Assembly (NCBI GenBank): GCA_016200365.1
Contig: JACQEW010000396.1
Location: forward strand, 1-6,574
Source of the DNA: Nitrospinota bacterium
GTDB lineage: Bacteria; Nitrospinota; Nitrospinia; UBA9942
Direction: 5' to 3'
Length of the DNA stretch: 6,574 nt
The translations under genes were made by a program, and so were the position numbers. The number at the start of each line of letters is the position of its first letter. The first letter of the stretch is position 1. Shown piece by piece: positions 1 through 4,406 of the stretch. Below the pieces are notes generated by a model. That model was not told the origin of the DNA. It saw only the letters and a program-made list of their open reading frames with translations, and ran no database searches.

Positions 1-731
1 AGGGCATTAGTGCCGTCGTTGTTTTCCATGTCAGGGTCAGCCCCTGCGGCGAGAAGTGTATTTAAAATGTCGAGATGGTTTTTCCCTGCGGCTTCCGTAA
101 GGGGAGTAGTGCCGTCGCTGTCATTTTTATTTACCTCAGCCCCGGCTGACAGGAAAGCCTTAACTATTTCAATATAGCCTTCATCCGCAGCCAACGACAG
201 TACAGGGCTGCCGTGTGTGTCCTTTGAATTAGGGTTTGCGCCGGCATCGAGGAGGATTTTTACCCCTTCATCGTCTGCCGCAATAATGGAAAATATCAGA
301 GCCACCTGACCGTATTCATCCTCATAATTTGGGTCAATTCCCTGTGATAGAAGTGATTTCATAAGTTCATATTTTCTTTCCTTTACAGCGGCAAACAAGG
401 AATTAACAACTTTGGTGCTGTAGAGAAATTCGCCAGCAAAACCCCCCGTTAGTCCCTTTATGCCGATAGGGGTTATTTGATAGGATTCGACAGATGTTTT
501 TCCGTTATGATTAATCGTGATTTGTAATGAATCTCCATTAGCCGTGTAAGCCGCTTTTATGCCTTCTCCCTTACTTGTAAATTCAAGTTCTTTGGTGGAG
601 ATTATCTTTATTGCAAATTCCCCGTGCGATGTCCTGTAAACATCCCCCGTATCCGGGCTCTTTGCATCAGCAATAGAAAAGACTGTCGTCAAAACCAGAA
701 TAGATACAATGAAATATATACCCCTTACCAT
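1..731 (-). CDS. Secreted ankyrin-repeat protein, C-terminus cut by window edge
   Basis: Reading the minus strand from the ATG at 731 gives an open frame of 243 codons that leaves the window without a stop. Residues 1-23 look like a Sec signal peptide: a short charged start (MVRG), a hydrophobic stretch (IYFIVSILVLTTVFSI) and an A-D-A cleavage motif. Residues about 24-105 match no family I recognise and look beta-rich. From about residue 109 ankyrin repeats follow with a period of about 33 residues. Their hallmarks are LLSQGIDPN, LLDAGANPN, FLSAGAEVN and LLAAGADPD, each followed by a D/N-x-x-G turn; four are visible and a fifth begins at the edge. An AGGA ribosome-binding site lies 8 bases before the ATG, which supports this start. 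Ankyrin repeats normally bind proteins, so a role as an exported or periplasmic binding protein is inferred; the partner is unknown. It is divergent from the amidase gene. Confidence 0.88.
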   Translation of the reverse strand, partial: MVRGIYFIVSILVLTTVFSIADAKSPDTGDVYRTSHGEFAIKIISTKELEFTSKGEGIKAAYTANGDSLQITINHNGKTSVESYQITPIGIKGLTGGFAGEFLYSTKVVNSLFAAVKERKYELMKSLLSQGIDPNYEDEYGQVALIFSIIAADDEGVKILLDAGANPNSKDTHGSPVLSLAADEGYIEIVKAFLSAGAEVNKNDSDGTTPLTEAAGKNHLDILNTLLAAGADPDMENNDGTNA

Positions 732-842
732 AACATTATTCCTAAAGTTTTTAATACGAAGGTTACCGGACTCTTTCATACAAAACAACATATCCAAAAT
801 TTAGGTGAAATATAAAGTGAAATAACACCCAAAAGATAAAAA

Positions 843-871
843 ATTACATTACAGGAAGTGAATAATCTCAA
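843..871 (-). promoter_or_regulatory. Candidate sigma70 promoter for the ankyrin gene
   Basis: On the minus strand TTGAGA (plus positions 866-871) and TGTAAT (843-848) are separated by 17 bases, each differing from consensus at one base. It would start transcription near 836 and give a leader of about 105 bases. The region is AT-rich, so chance matches are likely; this is a moderate call only. Confidence 0.35.
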
Positions 872-921
872 AAATAAAAATTGTAGAATTAATATACCTA
901 TAAGAAAAAGCGATGTCAACA

Positions 922-950
922 GAAGCTTTTGGACATGAAGCTTTTGGACA
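922..950. repeat. Two-copy 14-bp direct repeat upstream of the amidase gene
   Basis: GAAGCTTTTGGACA occurs at 922-935 and again, identically, at 937-950, with one base between, giving a 15-bp period. The pair lies about 45-70 bases upstream of the extended -10 element of the amidase gene. That is a position used by activator sites, but it could also serve the divergent ankyrin gene or be a simple local duplication. Both copies are exact; the function is inferred only. Confidence 0.8.
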
Positions 951-990
951 CTGTGTGATGTTAAAAAGAGATGCAGGGTTTTTAAAGAGG

Positions 991-999
991 TGTTATAAT
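991..999 (+). promoter_or_regulatory. Extended -10 promoter of the amidase gene
   Basis: TGTTATAAT contains a perfect TATAAT (994-999) preceded by the TG-N extension (991-993), which reduces the need for a -35 box. No good -35 is seen at 970-977. The -10 ends only 8 bases before the ATG at 1008, so the predicted transcript would start at 1006-1008 with practically no leader. Confidence 0.5.
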
Positions 1000-1007
1000 C
1001 TTTATCC

Positions 1008-1910
1008 ATGCAGATACCACGAAGATTTACAGTTGGTCTCATCCAGATGTCTGTTACGGCAGATTTGGAGGAGAATCTAAAAAAGGCAGTCTCTAAAATT
1101 GAAGAGGCAGCGCGGACTGGCGCTAAGGTAGTATGCCTGCCCGAGCTTTTTCGCTCCCAATATTTTTGCCAGAAAGAGGATATAAGGTATTTTGATCTTG
1201 CCGAGCCTGTGCCGGGTCAAACAACCGAAACATTGAGTAAGGCTGCCAATAAGATGGGTGTTGTTATTATCGCCCCAATCTTCGAGCATCGGGCATCAGG
1301 GATTTATCACAACAGCGCTGCGGTAATTGATACTGACGGAAAGATTGCAGGTCTCTATCGCAAGATGCACATTCCTGATGACCCTGCTTATTATGAGAAA
1401 TTCTATTTTACTCCAGGCGACCTTGGTTTCAATGCCTTTGATACCAAAGCAGGAAGAATCGGGACATTGATATGCTGGGATCAATGGTATCCTGAGGCAG
1501 CGCGCTTGACTGCACTTCGTGGGGCATCCGTCTTGTTTTATCCGACTGCAATAGGGTGGCATCCTTATGAAAAGGAAACTCATGGCAAGGCGCAGCATGA
1601 TGCCTGGCGGACTGTTCAGAGGGGGCATGCAATTGCAAACGGGATTTATGTTGCTGCTGTTAATCGTGTAGGGCATGAAAAACCTGCTGATGGAGGAGAG
1701 GGGATTGAATTCTGGGGCTCATCCTTTATAGCCGACCCGCAGGGTGTTGTAATAGCAGAGGCATCCGTTGAGAGGGAGGAGATACTTCTATCTGATGTTG
1801 ACATTGACCGTATTGAAGAGGTCAGACGCAACTGGCCATTTCTCCGCGACCGCAGGATTGATGCCTACAACGGAATTGACCGCAGATTTATTGATGAGGA
1901 GAAATTATAA
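1008..1910 (+). CDS. aguB: N-carbamoylputrescine amidase (nitrilase superfamily)
   Basis: The 300-residue protein is a cytoplasmic carbon-nitrogen hydrolase. The family's catalytic Glu-Lys-Cys set is visible: E46 in CLPELFRS, K119 in YRKMHIPDD and C156 in LICWDQWYPEAAR. A second conserved Glu is likely E130. The stretches DQWYPEAAR, FYPTAIGWHP, AAVNRVG, FWGSSFIADP and NWPFLRDRRID are typical of N-carbamoylputrescine amidase, which cleaves N-carbamoylputrescine to putrescine, CO2 and ammonia in the agmatine route of polyamine synthesis. Length fits the family (about 290-300). An in-frame stop at 996-998 makes ATG 1008 the first possible start; the next Met (residue 14) would delete the first core strand. 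The only purine-rich site, GAGG at 987-990, is 17 bases away, too far for a normal ribosome-binding site. Agmatine deiminase (aguA), its common neighbour, is not in the window. A related omega-amidase or beta-ureidopropionase role is less likely. Confidence 0.9.
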   Translation: MQIPRRFTVGLIQMSVTADLEENLKKAVSKIEEAARTGAKVVCLPELFRSQYFCQKEDIRYFDLAEPVPGQTTETLSKAANKMGVVIIAPIFEHRASGIYHNSAAVIDTDGKIAGLYRKMHIPDDPAYYEKFYFTPGDLGFNAFDTKAGRIGTLICWDQWYPEAARLTALRGASVLFYPTAIGWHPYEKETHGKAQHDAWRTVQRGHAIANGIYVAAVNRVGHEKPADGGEGIEFWGSSFIADPQGVVIAEASVEREEILLSDVDIDRIEEVRRNWPFLRDRRIDAYNGIDRRFIDEEKL

Positions 1911-1915
1911 AATTT

Positions 1916-1939
1916 AGCCACAGAGTTCACAGCGTGGCT
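1916..1939 (+). terminator. Weak stem-loop after the amidase gene
   Basis: AGCCAC (1916-1921) can pair with GTGGCT (1934-1939) around a 12-base loop, six bases after the amidase stop. Only TTTCG follows, not a run of T, so termination is doubtful. The same stretch resembles a 'CCACAGAGTTCACAG' dispersed-repeat fragment seen in many environmental genomes (from memory). Confidence 0.25.
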
Positions 1940-1967
1940 TTCGCCATAACCGAAAAACAAAAGACTT

Positions 1968-2066
1968 GAACACGAATGGCACGAATGGACGAATTACACA
2001 AATTAATAAAGCAAAAATAAATTAGTTTTTATTCGTGCTATTCGTTGATTCGTGTAATTCGTGTTC
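1968..2066. repeat. Imperfect 36-bp inverted repeat of CACGAAT cores
   Basis: The left arm (1968-2003) and the reverse complement of the right arm (2031-2066) align over 36 positions without gaps. GAACACGAAT, CACGAAT, ACGAAT and CAC(A/G)AAT cores pair, while the dinucleotides between them (GG, GG, TA against TA, CA, AG) mostly do not. A 27-base AT-rich loop separates the arms. It would fold into a long hairpin with regular small internal loops. Repeats of 'cacgaat' type are scattered in many metagenome-derived genomes (from memory), so this is probably one copy of a non-coding dispersed element, possibly also a two-way transcription barrier. Confidence 0.75.
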
Positions 2067-2148
2067 TAAGTATTTAAAAAACATTGCTAAAAAAGCAAGG
2101 TTTTATGACCTTAGTATTACAGAGAAAAAACAAAAAATAAAAGACTAA

Positions 2149-2260
2149 ATTTGGACACAGATAAACACAGAAATGTCATTCCGACCCTGAACGAAGTGAA
2201 GGGGTCTTATGAGTTCCTTCGCTACGCTCAGGACAAGCTTCAGGCTTCGCCCTCAGGATG
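2149..2260. repeat. Dispersed intergenic repeat fragments
   Basis: A 'TTTGGACACAGATAAACACAG' type fragment (about 2149-2170) is followed by a 'GTCATTCCGACCCTGAACGA' type element (from 2175). That element carries two related units, CTTCGCTACGCTCAGGA (2217-2233) and CTTCGCCCTCAGGA (2245-2258). Both sequence types are familiar to me as dispersed non-coding repeats in environmental bacterial genomes, which is recollection, not a search result. No open reading frame of note covers them. Confidence 0.55.
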
Positions 2261-2262
2261 TA

Positions 2263-2291
2263 TTGACAAAAAGCCAATTGGGAATTATATT
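2263..2291 (+). promoter_or_regulatory. Sigma70 promoter of the histidine kinase gene
   Basis: A perfect TTGACA (2263-2268), a 17-base spacer and TATATT (2286-2291, one mismatch) form a near-consensus promoter. The predicted start is near 2298, giving a leader of about 134 bases before the kinase ATG. It would drive the kinase and, by read-through, possibly the response regulator gene. Confidence 0.6.
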
Positions 2292-2300
2292 CTAACTGTC

Positions 2301-2316
2301 TGTTAATAAATTAACA
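2301..2316. promoter_or_regulatory. Palindrome at the predicted kinase transcription start
   Basis: TGTTAAT (2301-2307) and ATTAACA (2310-2316) are perfect inverted copies around AA. The site begins about 3 bases downstream of the predicted start point, where a bound repressor would block transcription. Seven-base arms of A/T-rich sequence are only modest evidence for an operator. Confidence 0.4.
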
Positions 2317-2431
2317 TATAAATATTACTGAATGTTGCTGAATTTGTTACTATTTTTACCTGTCAAAAGAACCTCTCAAAAAAACAAGATGTTATGAGTT
2401 TTAATTTTAGTTAAAACCTTGGCTTTACAAA

Positions 2432-3892
2432 ATGAGTAATGATGTTAAGACAAAAAGGCTGCTTCATTCTTTAAAGATTATCTCTCAACTAATCGGAATA
2501 CTGGTTGTATTTATAGCTGCAATTGCACTGATAGGATGGCTTACAGGTTTGCGCCAGCTTGCTAACATTCGTTCCGATTATATCCCGATGGCGCCGAATA
2601 CCGCCCTCCTCTTTATCGTCCTCGGTTTTTCACTATATATTTTTCTCTTTGAAAAATCATGGAGTTATTGGCTCGTCAGGTTATGCACCATTCCTGTTAT
2701 TATTGTTGCCGTTTTCAGATTTATTGAATTTTCTTTTAGTATTGACCTGAAAGTTGACTTTTGGTTTTTTTACTTTTCAGACGAGCCGCTTGGATTTATA
2801 CCTGTAGGCAAAATGGCTCTCTCTACATCAATTAATTTTTTTCTGGCAGGATTAACACTTTTTCTCGTTTCCTTTTCAGAAAGTAAAAAACCTGTATATA
2901 TTTTAGCAAAGATACCGGCCATTGCAGAGACTTTAATAGGATTAGCCTTTACTTTAGGATATGTTTACGGAGCCCCTTTACTTTACGGCGGAACTATAAT
3001 ACCTATGGCGCTTAATACAGCAGTTAATTTTGTTTGTTTGGGCATGGGTTTTATTATCGTCATAGTCGGACATGATTTAAAGGAACATAAAGAAAAAGAG
3101 GATGCCTTAAAAAATCTGAATAAGGAATTGGAGAATTATGCAAAGCATCTTGAATATCTAAACAAAGAACTCGAGGCATTTACATACTCTGTCTCACACG
3201 ACCTTCAGGCGCCGCTCCGTCCTATCGAGGGCTTTTCACAGATAATCCTGAGGGATTATGCCGATAAGCTCGATGACAGGGGCAGGCAGCTTTTAAATAG
3301 GATTTGTGACAGCGCACAGAAAATGGAACAGTTGATTGACGACCTCCTCTCCTTTTCCCGCACAGGACAGAAGGATATGGTCTTCTCTGAAATCAATATG
3401 AATGAGCTTGCCGGGGCGGTTATAGAAGAGATAAAAACAATCAATGGCAGCAGCAGGCTGCAATTTAATGGTAAGCCATTGCCTTATGTATACGGAGACC
3501 TGCCGATGCTCAGACAGGTTTTTGTCAACCTCATATCCAATGCCGTTAAATTTACTGCACCAAAAGATACGGCTCTTATTGAAATAGGCTGCAGGACAGA
3601 AGATAAAGAAAATGTCTGTTATGTAAAGGACAATGGTGTCGGATTTGATATGAAATATGCGGATAAATTATTCGGGGTTTTCCGGAGATTGCACGGAGAG
3701 GATGAATTTAAAGGGACGGGTATAGGGCTTGCAATTGTAAAGAGGATAATCCACAGGCACGGCGGCAGGGTATGGGCTGAAGGTAAAGCAAACGAAGGAG
3801 CGGCATTTTATTTTACATTGCCGAAGACAGGGAACAGGGAACAGGCAATCAATAAACCTCATCATGGGAGCCGATGTCGAGGAGATGAATAA
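2432..3892 (+). CDS. Membrane sensor histidine kinase
   Basis: The 486-residue inner-membrane kinase should autophosphorylate on His256 and pass the phosphate to a response regulator, plausibly the one encoded downstream. Residues 12-213 hold about six membrane helices (near 14-36, 54-73, 82-100, 127-148, 160-180, 190-213). Three of these carry a related motif (MAPNTALLF, MALSTSINF, MALNTAVNF). A coiled coil spans about 214-250 with LNKELE twice. The HisKA H-box is SVSHDLQAPLR (H256). The ATPase domain shows N-box NLISNAVKF (N370), G1 DNGVGF (400-405) and G2 GTGIGLAIVKRI. The domain ends near LPK (465); residues 466-486 are unrelated to the family, encoded by a heptamer repeat and by sequence antisense to the toxin gene. 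No clear ribosome-binding site precedes ATG 2432; the next in-frame ATG (residue 53) would remove the first helix. No sensor ligand can be named. Confidence 0.93.
   Translation: MSNDVKTKRLLHSLKIISQLIGILVVFIAAIALIGWLTGLRQLANIRSDYIPMAPNTALLFIVLGFSLYIFLFEKSWSYWLVRLCTIPVIIVAVFRFIEFSFSIDLKVDFWFFYFSDEPLGFIPVGKMALSTSINFFLAGLTLFLVSFSESKKPVYILAKIPAIAETLIGLAFTLGYVYGAPLLYGGTIIPMALNTAVNFVCLGMGFIIVIVGHDLKEHKEKEDALKNLNKELENYAKHLEYLNKELEAFTYSVSHDLQAPLRPIEGFSQIILRDYADKLDDRGRQLLNRICDSAQKMEQLIDDLLSFSRTGQKDMVFSEINMNELAGAVIEEIKTINGSSRLQFNGKPLPYVYGDLPMLRQVFVNLISNAVKFTAPKDTALIEIGCRTEDKENVCYVKDNGVGFDMKYADKLFGVFRRLHGEDEFKGTGIGLAIVKRIIHRHGGRVWAEGKANEGAAFYFTLPKTGNREQAINKPHHGSRCRGDE
3827..3847. repeat. Three tandem copies of a 7-bp unit (ACAGGGA)
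   Basis: ACAGGGA at 3827-3833 and 3834-3840 is followed by ACAGGCA at 3841-3847. It lies inside the last codons of the kinase and ends one base before the stop codon of the oppositely oriented toxin gene. Heptamer short tandem repeats of this kind are known in cyanobacteria as STRR sequences. As 7 is not a multiple of 3, a change in copy number would shift the frame of the kinase tail only. Confidence 0.8.
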
Positions 3893-4118
3893 TGTCGTCA
3901 TATAATCTAAATACGACCCTTAATTCGTATGTAAGCGAGCAGGCATATTTGCCTTCCATATTGCCTTTAAGGGGATGGGTATGTAAGGTTGGGTCAAAGG
4001 GGTTGTTGGAGAGTTTAGTAAGCAACTCAAAATACCTCTTTTTTAGAAATGGATGCCTTTGTAAAAGTTTTTTAGCCCGCCTCGTAAATGTCTTATCAAG
4101 CTCAAGCCTCATCGTCAT
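3849..4118 (-). CDS. Type II toxin, YafQ/RelE-like mRNA endonuclease
   Basis: From ATG 4118 the product is 89 residues, the usual size of RelE/ParE-superfamily toxins, which cut mRNA on the ribosome. Hallmarks are FTRRAKKLLQRHP near the start, HTHPLKG (46-52), YELRVVFRLYDD (64-75) and the ending LLDIGSHDEVY. Aligned by eye with E. coli YafQ, H48 falls on catalytic H50, H85 on H87 and Y89 on F91, while YafQ H63 seems to be a serine here. The frame is open up to 4154, but starts at 4118 (MTMRLEL) or 4112 (MRLEL) overlap the antitoxin end by 17 or 11 bases and give normal lengths. With no ribosome-binding site, coupled translation behind the antitoxin is inferred. The 3' end runs 44 bases antisense into the kinase gene. 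Calling it a specific named toxin is not justified. Confidence 0.85.
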   Translation of the reverse strand: MTMRLELDKTFTRRAKKLLQRHPFLKKRYFELLTKLSNNPFDPTLHTHPLKGNMEGKYACSLTYELRVVFRLYDDIIHLLDIGSHDEVY

Positions 4119-4329
4119 CCGGTGCGTTGAGAATGGCATCCATTGCCTCTTCAACGGAATTACAAATTATTCCCGGCTCCTTTTCAGCCTTCAGCACCCG
4201 TTCTTCAAACGCCTTTCGCTTCTTTTCCTTTTCAAGGAGATAACCCGCATAGTCTCTGACTTCTTGAATCCGCTCATCGGGGAGCTTACGGAGTATCTCA
4301 TCAATATCGGATATTTCCATAGTCTTCAT
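4102..4329 (-). CDS. Type II antitoxin for the overlapping toxin
   Basis: The protein is 75 residues from ATG 4329, or 72 from ATG 4320 (MEISDIDE). It contains LPDERIQEVRDYAGYLLEKEKKR, a helix typical of small DUF2281-like antitoxins. A charged region with FEERVLKAEKEPG follows, then SVEEAMDAIL and an acidic end (DDDEA) of the kind that wraps the toxin. Such antitoxins neutralise the toxin by binding it and often repress their own promoter. The gene precedes and overlaps the toxin, the usual order. A promoter places the start of transcription on or next to ATG 4329, so the mRNA would be leaderless or have 9 bases before ATG 4320. No ribosome-binding site is visible before either. No clear DNA-binding fold can be recognised by eye; family assignment is by pattern only. 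Confidence 0.78.
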   Translation of the reverse strand: MKTMEISDIDEILRKLPDERIQEVRDYAGYLLEKEKKRKAFEERVLKAEKEPGIICNSVEEAMDAILNAPDDDEA

Positions 4330-4330
4330 A

Positions 4331-4359
4331 TTGAAATGATAAATAATAAACGATATTAT
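4331..4359 (+). promoter_or_regulatory. Candidate promoter of the response regulator gene
   Basis: TTGAAA (4331-4336) and TATTAT (4354-4359), each one base from consensus, are 17 bases apart on the plus strand. The start would be near 4366, about 41 bases before ATG 4407. It is almost exactly superimposed on the toxin-antitoxin promoter of the other strand, so the two could not be occupied at once. Confidence 0.42.
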
Positions 4360-4364
4360 GTCAA
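4336..4364 (-). promoter_or_regulatory. Sigma70 promoter of the toxin-antitoxin operon
   Basis: On the minus strand a perfect TTGACA (plus 4359-4364), a 17-base spacer and TATCAT (4336-4341, one mismatch) are followed by six bases and then ATG 4329. The predicted start point is therefore the A of that ATG. Confidence 0.62.
4343..4359. promoter_or_regulatory. Inverted repeat between the promoter boxes, operator candidate
   Basis: ATAATA (4343-4348) and TATTAT (4354-4359) are perfect inverted copies around AACGA. The site fills the -10/-35 spacer of the toxin-antitoxin promoter and covers the -10 of the opposite candidate promoter. This is where autoregulating antitoxins often bind. The arms are A/T only, so chance is possible. 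Confidence 0.42.
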
Positions 4365-4370
4365 TAGTAA

Positions 4371-4387
4371 AATTGCCAGGAATTGCC
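4371..4387. repeat. Short direct repeat AATTGCC before the response regulator
   Basis: AATTGCC occurs at 4371-4377 and 4381-4387 with a 10-bp period, one helical turn. It lies between the -35 box of the toxin-antitoxin promoter and the ribosome-binding site of the response regulator. It could be a protein-binding site or the scar of an insertion. Confidence 0.45.
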
Positions 4388-4406
4388 GTTACAATGGGAG
4401 GTGTTT

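Larger units (their letters stand above)
2089..2397. repeat. Imperfect direct repeat pair (2089-2108 and 2378-2397)
   Basis: The two 20-base segments share A-rich sequence followed by CAAG-x-T-x-TTATGA, with about 17 of 20 positions equal. They flank the dispersed repeats of the intergenic region. Low complexity makes this weak; it may mark the ends of inserted sequence or mean nothing. Confidence 0.3.

Noticed and set aside
624..815. Plus-strand 63-codon frame
   Set aside because: It is antisense to the start of the ankyrin gene and has no similarity or ribosome-binding site.
776..1042. Minus-strand 88-codon frame with hydrophobic residues between the ankyrin and amidase genes
   Set aside because: It lies in AT-rich intergenic sequence, crosses the 14-bp repeat and the amidase start, matches no family, and its hydrophobicity follows from T-rich codons.
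1296..1676. Minus-strand 126-codon frame
   Set aside because: It is a shadow of the well-conserved amidase gene on the opposite strand.
1968..2066. CACGAAT repeats as a CRISPR array
   Set aside because: Units are 7-8 bp with 2-base spacers and inverted arms; no repeat-spacer structure or cas gene is present.
1911..2431. tRNA, other RNA gene or riboswitch in the long gap
   Set aside because: No cloverleaf, conserved RNA motif or strong terminator could be recognised; the content is explained by repeats and one promoter.
4119..4154. Twelve extra N-terminal codons of the toxin (start at 4154)
   Set aside because: They would overlap the antitoxin by over 50 bases and have no family counterpart; starts at 4118 or 4112 give the normal toxin length.
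3849..4329. Insertion sequence carrying the toxin-antitoxin pair
   Set aside because: No transposase and no convincing terminal inverted repeats or target duplication are visible at the ends; AATTGCC copies occur only on the right side.
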